From Ceratotherium simum simum (taxonomy: Eukaryota > Chordata > Mammalia > Perissodactyla > Rhinocerotidae), in assembly GCF_000283155.1 (NCBI RefSeq), contig NW_004454210.1, positions 1,227,262 to 1,291,261 on the forward strand: DNA of 64,000 nucleotides, given 5' to 3'. The notes beneath the pieces are model-generated. The model searched no databases and was not told where the DNA came from. It worked only from the letters and a program-made list of their open reading frames with translations. Position numbers and translations under genes: made by a program. Of this stretch, positions 55,888-64,000 are shown piece after piece. How positions within the stretch are numbered: position 1 is the stretch's first letter; every line of letters begins with the position of its first letter.

Positions 55888-55902
55888 TAATAGCACCTTT
55901 TT

Positions 55903-56520
55903 AAAAAAGAAAAAAAAGGGTCATCTTGTTTTGTTAAGAGGGGGACGTGTTTTGTTAAGAGAAAGAAGTCAATAGAAATGAAACATTTGAAAGTACAGAA
56001 ATTTAAAAAAGTATTGATGGAGTGAAATTCCTGGAGTAGAGGAGAAGTGAGATTTTTAGAACATAGGGTTAGTCTTACACTGAGGTGGGATATCTGTTTC
56101 ATTGAGATAGGAAGGCACAAGTGTAAAGGTAGACAGAGATATAGATAGACTTGTATACTGGAATGCAGGAAATTAAGAAGATTCATGCCTAATGAACCTG
56201 AATTTTCTTTATGAAATATGTGGCAACGTCATTTGTTGTGAAAGAAAGTTGCAGGATCCAGGTTAGGATCTTAAAGAGAATGGCAACAGTTTGGAATAGA
56301 TGATGTAGGTAGTAGAAGAAATGAGTTGATAAAAGACACACCAAATGTTTGGATGGTACTAAGGGTCCATGTATTTGTATAATTAGCTCCATCAGAGTAA
56401 GGTTCTATATGCTGCTGAAATTGAGCCATGAAGAGAATGGATGAATAGGCAGCCAGTTCTAAATGTTAATAGGTATAACTGAACAGAGAGTAGTGCCCTT
56501 CCTCTGGTGGGGGACTACTT
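55903..56520. other. Non-repetitive sequence
   Basis: The 99-codon minus frame at 55887-56186 has no recognisable domain. GGACGTGTTTTGTTAAGAG is preceded by a near copy TCTTGTTTTGTTAAGAG (short direct repeat at 55923-55960). Confidence 0.4.
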
Positions 56521-56524
56521 TTGG

Positions 56525-56693
56525 TAAAGTTTAAAGGTCTGTCTTTTTATTTTGAAGATAACGACTTCCTTATATCTTTTATCAATTCTGGGAAATTCTC
56601 AGCTATTTCTTTGAATAGTACCTGCTTATTGTTTCTTACTAGAGCTCCCGTGAAACCTGTCCTGTTCTTGGTGTTCTTAACCTTTCTTTAATG
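56525..56693 (-). mobile_element. Antisense L1/HAL1-like fragment, left part
   Basis: ATTCTGGGAAATTCTCAGC, TTTCTTTGAATAGTACCTGC and CTTGGTGTTCTTAACC resemble antisense HAL1/L1 ORF1. Interrupted by an LTR and perhaps resumed to about 57250. Confidence 0.45.
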
Positions 56694-56698
56694 TTTTC

Positions 56699-57043
56699 TG
56701 CTATAGGTCGAGTGTTTGTGTCCCCTCAAAATTCATATGTTGAAATCCTAACCCCCAAGGTGATGGTATTAGGAGGTGGGTCATTTGGGAGGTGATTATG
56801 TCATGAAGGCGGAGCCCTCATGAATGAGGTTAGTGCCCTTATAAAGAGGACCCAGAGAACTTGCTTGCCCCTTCTGCCATGTGAGGATAACAAGTTGGTT
56901 ACAAGAAGAAGGCCCTCACCTGATCATGCTAGCACCCTGATGTCAAACTTCCAGCCTCCAGAACTGTGAGAAATAAATCTCTGTTGTTTATAAGCTACCC
57001 AGTCTTTGGTAATTTGTTATAGCAGCTGCAACCGACTAAGACA
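56699..57043 (+). mobile_element. Solo MaLR LTR (MLT1-like), plus strand
   Basis: 345 bp with TG...CA ends. TTTTC (56694-56698) and TTTTG (57044-57048) are the likely 5-bp duplication. Internal GTGTCCCCTCAAAATTCATA, GTGATGGTATTAGGAGG and GTGAGAAATAAATCTCTG are shared with the LTR at 46557. Confidence 0.88.
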
Positions 57044-58140
57044 TTTTGCATCTTTTGTCTCTCTCTGCTGTATCTTGTATAAGTTTTATATATACCTCCC
57101 AGTTAAATATTGTCCCGTCCCATTTATTAAATTTTGAGTATAAATTATTGTAGTTTTATTATAAAACTTTTATACATCTTTTCCAGTGTCTATTTATTTT
57201 TGATTTTTTTGGTAATTCCCTCATATTTCTTTAAACATATTACACATTTATTTTTAATTTACATTTATTTATTTTTAAGCCTTTGCAAGTCTGATTCTGT
57301 GTGTTTATTTTGATTCTTGTTTATATGCTTTGTTTTCTAGTGTGTTTTATGGTTTTTGATACTTGAGCTCCAGCTCAAAGGAATGTTATTTGTGAGAATT
57401 TTTGGAAGTATGGGTTAAGATGCATGCCTCTAGAGAAGATTTGCCTTTCCGTCAGTCAGTTTTCTGGGGGCACTAACAACCAGACTTGGACTACTTTTAA
57501 AATAAATTCTCAATTTGAGATATCTCAGATCACACAGGTAGTATTAATAGTATTAATATGGGCCTCCCTTCTGTGAGAAGGCCAGTTTATGGCCTCAGAT
57601 TATCACAGGAGCTTCCTCTCCTCCCCTACCCAAAGCCAAGTACCAGACAGGTAAATTTCCTAGTAGTCTCCCTTTATGGGGAAGAGTTTTTCTATCTTAT
57701 CTTTCACTAAGGGTGTAGCCCTTGGGTATTTTGGCTTTGTTTGTTTGAAGGCCTCTGATTGGAGTCCCTACCTTTTGTGGGCCCTAGGCTTTGTCTCTTG
57801 TTTTCTATATGGCTATAAAATACAAGCATTAGGTTTTAGGGGACTGGTAGAATCTAGATTCCTGTTCCAGTTTTGTTTTAGCCTCTGGAGATTTTCCTTA
57901 TTTTCTTTTTTGTTTAGCCATACACTGAAAAAGATTTAGAAACTTAATCTAGCAGTTTTTGGAGTTTAGTAGTAGAAAGGTTTCTCCTGGTATATCCAGT
58001 CTTGCATATTGTTTCATGGAACATCATCGTATTTTGCCTGTTTTGTTTTCCATCATTTTTTAGGATGGAAACTGCTTTGATACCTTTTATCCATCCCTCT
58101 TTCAGGGTCTTCGTTGCTTATAAACTTAAAGAACTTTAAA
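57044..58140. other. AT-rich, partly L1/HAL1-like to 57250, then nothing identified
   Basis: TCTCTCTGCTGTATCTTG may continue the antisense fragment. The plus frame 57676-57939 (87 codons) is hydrophobic but not recognisable. Confidence 0.35.
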
Positions 58141-58254
58141 TTGTGGTCACTTTTGGCCATGAGGTGTCAGTAAACAACCACTTGTGGATGAAGTTTGACC
58201 AGGAATTGTATGTGATGTTGGCAAATCTGGTTCTTTCTCAGAAAATCAGAAAAC

Positions 58255-58390
58255 TGTGTGTGTGTGTTTTGTGCATATGTGTGTATATCACACACCTATT
58301 TACACATATAGCATACACAGTATATAATACACGTATACATATAGGTATATATATAATGTATACAGATATATTATACACAACACACACAGC
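58255..58390. repeat. TG/CA/TA mosaic microsatellite
   Basis: GTGTGTGTGTGTTTTGTGC, CACACACCTATTTACACATA, TATAGGTATATATATAATG and ACACAACACACACAGC form one low-complexity block. A CRE-type TGACGTCA palindrome follows at 58397-58404. Confidence 0.85.
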
Positions 58391-58404
58391 TACAAATGAC
58401 GTCA

Positions 58405-60105
58405 CTTATGTTTATTATAGTTTGATTTAGTGATTCTGGGAACCTTGATTGGTCTACTTTTCTTAAGCCCACATTAAATCTATATGCATAGGGAGACCAG
58501 GACTGTTCATTAAGTGTTTCTAATACCTGTACCCACTGGTTTGTTTTCCGTATTAATAGCTTTATGATCTCTGTCATTGGAACCATAATAATAATTTTAA
58601 GTGTGGAGACTCTGAAGCATTTCTTCAATTAATATATGGTCTTTTAAAATATTTACATAGCTCTTCAGAGTAATTATTTAAGTAAATAATATCTTTTGTA
58701 AAAGATCTTGGAGTTTTACCAACATACCCTAGATTCAGGCTCATCATGATGTTGGTAGATATTAAGTGAATCAGTAGTTTCGTTTAGCTCCAACTTTGCG
58801 TGTTTAAGTGTTTAACTTGACACTTTGAATTCCATGCAATGAAACTGGAGTTAATCTCAATGTTAATTCTAACCCTGTATATACCAACTCTATTACTACT
58901 CTGCTTTCAGCAGTTTTCCAAGTTAGATTCAACGGGTATCACCAGGCTACAGATGGATTATTTCTTTTATTTGGTAGCAACTTTGAAATCCAACTTTTAG
59001 CTGCCAGGTTCGTAACTACCACTGAAAGCTGTAATGGAAGAAATATTTTTGCACTTAACACAAATTGATACAGAGGCCAAAATGAAGCCACTAAGGTATC
59101 CTGTAGTGCCTGTGTGTCTTCAGTTACTTGTTGTGATTAATTGTTCTAACAGTGTGACGTTATTATAATAGTAGTTATGGCAGTCTCTATAACCTTAATT
59201 TAGAGTTTCCTTGCTTTCATTAGTTTATTTCCTAATACTCTGTTGTTGATTTGACTGGTGTTTTGTGACAAGTCCACTTTCCAGTGCTGTTTAACCAATA
59301 CCAGGTTTTTAGTAGGCTCTTTGGCTAGGTGCCGGTTGAAACTTCTCTACCCTGTTTTTATCCCTCTGAAAATAGCCATCATGGAGGTGTGGAGTTCCCT
59401 TCCTGCCTTGAGAGAGTTCTCCATCACAACATTCTTTTGGTTGCATGCGCTATCTTGGTGAAGCCAGTTGGATATGTTGGAATCTGCAAGGGTGGAAAAA
59501 GGATTTGAATGTATTTGATCTCCGGTGGCAGTACAAAAACATTTGGGTATAGTCTTCAGCTTAGACTTCAGTCACTAGCATATGCTTCCCCATCATTGAT
59601 GATATACAGTGATCTACTTTCACCTTTATGCACTCAGAGTGTCCAAATTACCATAGTAAGGTCTGAATTAAATTGATAGACAAACTGAAGGAAGGAGAGG
59701 AAGGGACTTTAAACTCCTCTTGACCTCCTGCAGTTTCTCTTTCAACATCATGCTCAAATCTGTTTTTCCATTTTATTTTTAACTTTTGGAATAAACAAAA
59801 ATACTGATGATGCTTTTATGGAGTTTAATGAGAAGAAAATGTTTCAGGACTAAAATCATGACAGAAGTTAAAAAACATATATATGAAAAAGAAAAGACCA
59901 GCATTAACTCTGGAATTTTTCTTAGATTAATCAAAAACAGAAAGCCAAGTGTTCCGTCCTTTGTGTCTTGAAATTCTCCTTTGTTCTGAAAACTTCTCAA
60001 CAGATAAACTTTGTTTGATGTGATACTGTTTTTGCAACCATCTTTGAGACAATTAGAAACCCACATCTTAGTCTCCTACTCTTCCTTCTCTCTCTCTATC
60101 TTCAG
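58405..60105. other. Non-repetitive sequence, no gene supported
   Basis: The 95-codon minus frame at 59779-60066 and others have no recognisable domain. This is the longest block with no repeat I can recognise; it could hold conserved non-coding sequence, but I cannot test that. Confidence 0.4.
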
Positions 60106-60109
60106 CATA

Positions 60110-60420
60110 CGTGGAGGATCTCCTCCATGCCAGGCTCTGTGCTAGGAGCTGGAGATAAATGGGCAAGATACGGTCTCTACCCACAGGGAGATTAATGTTC
60201 TAGTATGGGCAAATTGAGATATGAGTGGACAATCAGAATATAGTTTAATAAATTCTGTGATGGTGTGAATCACAAGGAAGGAGCACATGGCAGAGTCTAT
60301 GTGATTAGAGAAGGTTTCCCAGAAAAAGTAAGGTGCCAGCTGAGATTTGAAGAGTGACTGGGAGTTAACTCTTCACTAAGAAAAGGGGGAAGAGCAGTCT
60401 AGGTCCTGGGAACAGGATTC
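60110..60420 (+). repeat. Old repeat piece, unassigned family
   Basis: CCAGGCTCTGTGCTAGGAGC, CTACCCACAGGGAGATTAATG, GTTCTAGTATGGGCAAATTG and TGCCAGCTGAGATTTGAAG are the best preserved version here of the repeat also found at 14576, 21040, 21760 and 53220. Confidence 0.5.
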
Positions 60421-60504
60421 CTTAGCATTGTGTAGACTTTGACTTGCTGTTTGTTGTTTCTTTGACTTGCCTACTCCCTTTGAAGACTGAACAGTGTTGT
60501 GCAT

Positions 60505-60965
60505 GTAGGATACTTTCCCTTGCAAGTAGCAGAATATCGAGGGCAAGTGGAAATAGGAAATTTCCCTTAAAATGGGAAATTTATTAACTCAACATGAAGT
60601 CTGGAAATAGAGTTGTTTCAGGGTTGGTTCATCATCAAGGACCTAGGTGTTTTTCGTCTTTTCCCTTTGCCATCCTCAGATTATATATCATAATATATAT
60701 TTCATATATATTATATATGAAAGGTAATATCTCCTTTCATCTTGGGATGGTTACTACATCCCCAAGCATCGTACAGGACAATGTCCAAAGCAGGAAAAGC
60801 AGTTTCTTTTTCCTGCATCCTTCAGGAAAGAAGACCTTTTCTTCCATCCTCACTGCCAGACTTCCCTTTACTTCTCATCGGTGAGAGTTGTGTCACCTGT
60901 TAACTGGTTACTGATAAGGGGAATGGAATTGCCATGATTGGTTTTCAGGTTAATTAGTATTTACC
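60505..60965 (+). repeat. Old repeat related to 31005, with an AT palindrome inside
   Basis: TTGCAAGTAGCAGAATATCG, GGGAAATTTATTAACTC, GAAGTCTGGAAATAGAGTTG, TCATCAAGGACCTAGG, CTTCTCATCGGTGAGAG and CCATGATTGGTTTTCAGG are in order. TTTCATATATA and its complement TATATATGAAA form a hairpin near 60700-60722. Confidence 0.5.
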
Positions 60966-61204
60966 CCTCGTGGTAGGATGGGAAGGTGAAATACCAGAAC
61001 AAATTGGGACTCTTCCAATAGGAAGAAGAATGGAATAGCTGTTGTATAGATACAACTAATAGGCAAATGAATCATCTTGAAGTAGAAGTGTGTGTGTGCG
61101 TGCGTCTCTCTGGCTCTCTTTTTTTTAAACCACTTAGCTTTGTGTCAGGTTTCATAATGCATTAGCTTTTCCTAATTGTGTTTTCTTTGAGAGTCAGGCC
61201 AGAT

Positions 61205-61335
61205 GTATCAGTAACAAGCAATGTAATTATGATTAAGGCATTTGACCACTCTTGGCCTCAGTTTCTTCCATTGTACAATGAGAGCTGTGTATTCCATCTC
61301 CAAGACCTCTTTCAACTCTAACATTTTAGGAGTCC
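61205..61335 (+). mobile_element. MIR SINE, partial
   Basis: ACCACTCTTGGCCTCAGTTTC and TTCCATTGTACAATGAGAGC are MIR core phrases, 3' part diverged. Confidence 0.65.
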
Positions 61336-61369
61336 ATGTGACTTTCTTGCTTTCCTTGCTCTAAAAGGA

Positions 61370-61530
61370 GACAGACTGATGTACTACAGAGGACACTTTC
61401 TGGCTTTGTGAATTTGGCAAGTTACTTCATCTTCCTGGGTTTCAGGTTCCTCATTAATAAAATGGGAATAATGTCTAATTTATAAGATGCATAGGATTTA
61501 AATGAGATAATATGTGCTCATAACATTATT
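61370..61530 (+). mobile_element. MIR SINE
   Basis: AATTTGGCAAGTTACTTCATC, CAGGTTCCTCATTAATAAAATGG and AAATGAGATAATATGTGC follow the MIR order. Confidence 0.72.
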
Positions 61531-62465
61531 TATTTTTCTCTTTTGACGCAGATTTGAGTTGATGTAGGCTCTAGCAAGTGATATAATCCTGTAATGGTTT
61601 AGTACAGGGGAATAAAGTGTCATTTTATAAATTAAAATCTCTCTCATAGTATGCACATGAAATCTAGTTGAGATGTTTAGAAATATGCGCCAGATATAGA
61701 CACTAGGATAAAACATTTTACTGTTTGCAAAAACTTGTGGTTTTTTTCGTAATTAGACTCCACAAGGCAGCATTTATGTAATTGAGTCAAAATTAGGCTA
61801 TAAAGAGTTGTTAATTTCCTAGCATTTCTTCTTGTTTACCTTTTACTAGGTACTAGAATATTCTTTAGATTATAAATAATTAAACCAGTGGTGCAGTTTA
61901 TTTCATAGATAGTCTTATGTAACTGTGGCACACCTGTGGCACACTTGTGTCAAAAGCATGTGACTTTGTTCTCAAGATCTTGCTTTCTATTAGAAGTGGA
62001 CATTTAAACAGAGTATTTTATATAAAATATAAGTTAATAGCTAGTTATAAGTCTTTGGCCAGCAGGTATTATAGAATATAGTTTTTATATTTTTAAGCAG
62101 TCCCTCTTACTTGGCCACATCAAGTTTAAGTTTCAAGGAATGTTAGAAATGGACCATCACTAGATGGCAGTCTTTCTCTAGTTTAAGTCTCACTTAAGTC
62201 TAGTTAAGTCAGAGAGGGGGGAAAAAAGCTACTCTTTGTTCGAGTACAATGTTGACTACCAATATTAAGTTAACTTCAGTAGATCTATGACCTTTCCAGA
62301 ATTTAGGACTTTTTTATTTTTGTTTTTAGCATTTTATGTTTGATAGATATGTTGGTTAGCACTGAGAAAGGCTGAGACACACTTGAAATGCTGATAGAGG
62401 TTGAACTGTTAGGTAGTTATCTATAATTGCCTTTTGCTATGGTGGACAATTTGAAACAAAACCTT
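61531..62465. other. Non-repetitive sequence
   Basis: Short direct repeats are seen (CTGTGGCACA twice at 61924-61945; AGTCTCACTTAAGTCTAGTTAAGTC near 62184-62209, which has repeated TTAAGTC). No gene. Confidence 0.4.
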
Positions 62466-62477
62466 TAAATCAGTGGG

Positions 62478-62720
62478 TTTTTTTTGGTGAGGAAGATTGG
62501 CCTTGAGCTAACACCTGTTGCCAATCTTCTTTTTGCTTGAGGAAGAGCGGCCTGGAGCTAACGTCTATGCCCACCATCCTCTATATTTTGTGTGTGGGAT
62601 CCCGCTACAGCATGGCTTGATGAGTGGTGTAGGTCGACGCCTGGGATCCAAAACTGTGAACACCAGGCCGCTGAAGCAGAGCGTGCCAAACTTAACCACT
62701 GTGCCACTTAGGCCCTTCCC
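62478..62720 (-). mobile_element. Perissodactyl SINE with two tail units
   Basis: TAAATCAGTGGG (62466-62477) and TAAATCAGTGGT (62721-62732) are the target duplication. Two diverged tail units, body, and a decayed head (GGCCCTTCCC). Older than the CpG-rich copies. Confidence 0.9.
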
Positions 62721-62732
62721 TAAATCAGTGGT

Positions 62733-63194
62733 TTTTAACCTCTTTAATAACCAGATGGAAACTATGGATCAGTTTCCCTAAAATTACATATATGTGCTTT
62801 TGCCTGTACACACAAAATCCACATAAAATCTGGAAATTGTGGATTTCCTGATGCATACCCATGGAACACAGGTTTATTAAATATGGTCCAAAGTACCTGT
62901 TTTAAAATATGTGGGTTTTACATTTTATTCTAACTTTTTAAATTCTCAAAAGATACTCAGGGGATCTACTGTAAACCTTTCATGTTATTCAACATTATTA
63001 TAATTAAAAAGAATATTAGAATCATAAAAGCCCTAAGATAGGAGAAACAGGCAGGGGGCTAATGATAAGCATGTAGAAATTTCGTTAACTTGTTTTGAAT
63101 TACCTGTTTACACTATTCTGAAAATGTATGGTCTTTACATTATTGTTGACTGAACTTAAAAGTGGAAGTGAACTGTAGAAATTTAGAGCTAGGC
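62733..63194. other. Mostly non-repetitive; old repeat near 62721-62990
   Basis: GTTTTTAACCTCTTTAATAACC and ATGGAAACTATGGATCAG belong to a repeat common in mammals, family not assigned. Nothing else seen. Confidence 0.4.
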
Positions 63195-63340
63195 TGATAC
63201 TTCAGAGAATTTGTGATTGATTGCTTCCTATTTTCTAAATGAGAAAGGTGAGGGTCAGAGAGATTAACTGAGTTGGCCAAAGACTGGTAGCTAGTTAATT
63301 ACATTGCTAAAACCAAGGCCACACAATCAGGTAGCTAAAA
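63195..63340 (-). mobile_element. MIR SINE, antisense, partial
   Basis: TTTTCTAAATGAGAAAGGTGAGG, AGAGAGATTAACTGAGTTG and ACTGGTAGCTAGTTAATTAC follow antisense MIR order. Confidence 0.68.
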
Positions 63341-63896
63341 TCCACCTTTCCTTTCTTTGATTTACATTTTTTTATAGGAACTTCAGGGAGCTAGGGAGGC
63401 ATTATTAATATAAATTATGAATTTCTTAACTTTGGGATTTTCTTCTTCTTGAGGTTGTCTTTTGTGATATTAATGTAGATCTTTGGAGGGAAAACATGAA
63501 AAGTTTTTAATAACAGAAGAAAGTAGACTTGCTGCTTAACTTAGAAGTGTTACTGGGTCAAGATACAACTGAATTTGAAACCAAGAGGTTGTCTAATACC
63601 CACTTATGCCATTTAGATTGATGAATTTTCAGTGATATTCCTCTTCTTCAAATGGCAAAGAATATTGGTGTCTGCACGTGAAAACCTTTCTTTTCTTGTC
63701 CTTTGGAATGGGAAAAATTATGCTTATTTAAGGTTAGTTGAAATGTCAGTGCTAGATTCTGTCTTGCGTATTCCAAATAGCTCCTTTAGGCAAGTGTGTC
63801 TAAATTCTCAAAGCAGAGTTTGTATATAATTTATTTGAAGATCTCTTCCCTTTATTTCAAAATAAGGAGACTGAATCTGGATTGCTCTGGTTTTTC
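63341..63896. other. Non-repetitive sequence
   Basis: A 65-codon plus frame at 63632-63829 has no features. No gene or repeat supported. Confidence 0.4.
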
Positions 63897-64000
63897 TTTT
63901 TTAAATTTTTTGTTTATTGCAGTAACATTGGTTTATAACATTGTATAAATTTCAGGTGTACATCATCATACTTCTATTTCTGCATAGATTACATCATGTT
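63897..64000 (-). mobile_element. 3' end of a younger antisense L1, cut by the window edge
   Basis: TTTTTTGTTTATTGCAGTAAC, TTTATAACATTGTATAAATTTC and AGGTGTACATCATCATACTTC are the near-exact reverse complement of the L1 3' UTR end at about 20060-20160. The rest of the element must lie to the right of the window. Confidence 0.9.

Larger units (their letters stand above)
55188..55902. repeat. 15-bp outer duplication around tract and SINE pair
   Basis: TAATAGTACCTTTTT at 55188-55202 and TAATAGCACCTTTTT at 55888-55902 (14 of 15). Both the polypyrimidine tract and the two SINEs lie between. Confidence 0.85.

Noticed and set aside
58397..58404. TGACGTCA palindrome as a CRE promoter element
   Set aside because: An isolated 8-bp match next to a microsatellite, with no gene start nearby. 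Not enough to call a regulatory site.

Overview
This is a 64 kb stretch of nuclear DNA from a placental mammal, almost certainly a perissodactyl (horse, rhinoceros or tapir). The pointer is 15 copies of a tRNA-derived SINE whose head reads GGGGCCGGCCC and which carries a pol III B-box-like GGTTCGGATCC; this is the ERE type of perissodactyl SINE. I cannot decide between the families from this alone. No protein-coding gene with introns, rRNA, functional tRNA or CRISPR array could be supported. The window is a gene-poor, AT-rich region built of layered transposable elements with non-repetitive sequence between them.

The one host-gene sequence I recognise is on the minus strand at 33149-35801. 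It is an intronless retrocopy of SBSPON (somatomedin B and thrombospondin type 1 domain containing, also called RPE-spondin). It has a GC-rich 5' leader, a nearly complete coding region, a long 3' UTR, an AATAAA signal, an oligo(A) tail and 14-bp target-site duplications. It landed inside an old antisense L1 and split it (32380-33134 and 35816-36960). A one-base deletion near codon 225 shifts the last about 40 codons, so the open frame ends at 249 codons instead of the 264 expected.

Layout: 1-3240 old antisense L1 with a SINE in it; 3241-9640 mostly non-repetitive, with two antisense L1 3' fragments, a SINE and a MER5A-like DNA transposon; 9640-19300 non-repetitive sequence with MIR, L2, a minus-strand MaLR LTR and a 179-bp element with perfect terminal inverted repeats; 19307-20178 a 5'-truncated younger L1; 21879-28750 a near full-length but broken L1 with a duplicated GC-rich 5' UTR and two SINEs in its ORF2; 28762-32380 mixed; 32380-36960 the L1 carrying the SBSPON retrocopy; 37130-39560 antisense L1 pieces holding a SINE and an 860-bp solo LTR; 39585-40605 a hAT transposase remnant; 41340-44760 an old L1/HAL1-like region with nested insertions; 46380-47520 another antisense L1 split by a solo MaLR LTR; 47633-64000 scattered SINEs, MIRs, microsatellites, one more MaLR LTR and, at the right edge, the 3' end of a young antisense L1.

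There is no operon-like cooperation here. What can be read is an order of events: very old MIR, L2, hAT and L1M-type repeats, then LTR insertions into the L1s, then the younger L1s, the SBSPON retrocopy and the perissodactyl SINEs. Most L1 fragments and 13 of 15 SINEs lie on the minus strand, which could mean the window is inside an intron of a plus-strand gene whose exons lie elsewhere. I found no previously undescribed biological system with confidence; the most noteworthy items are the SBSPON retrocopy, the modular SINE tails, the 5' UTR monomers of the large L1, the 179-bp inverted-repeat element and the 245-bp polypyrimidine tract.
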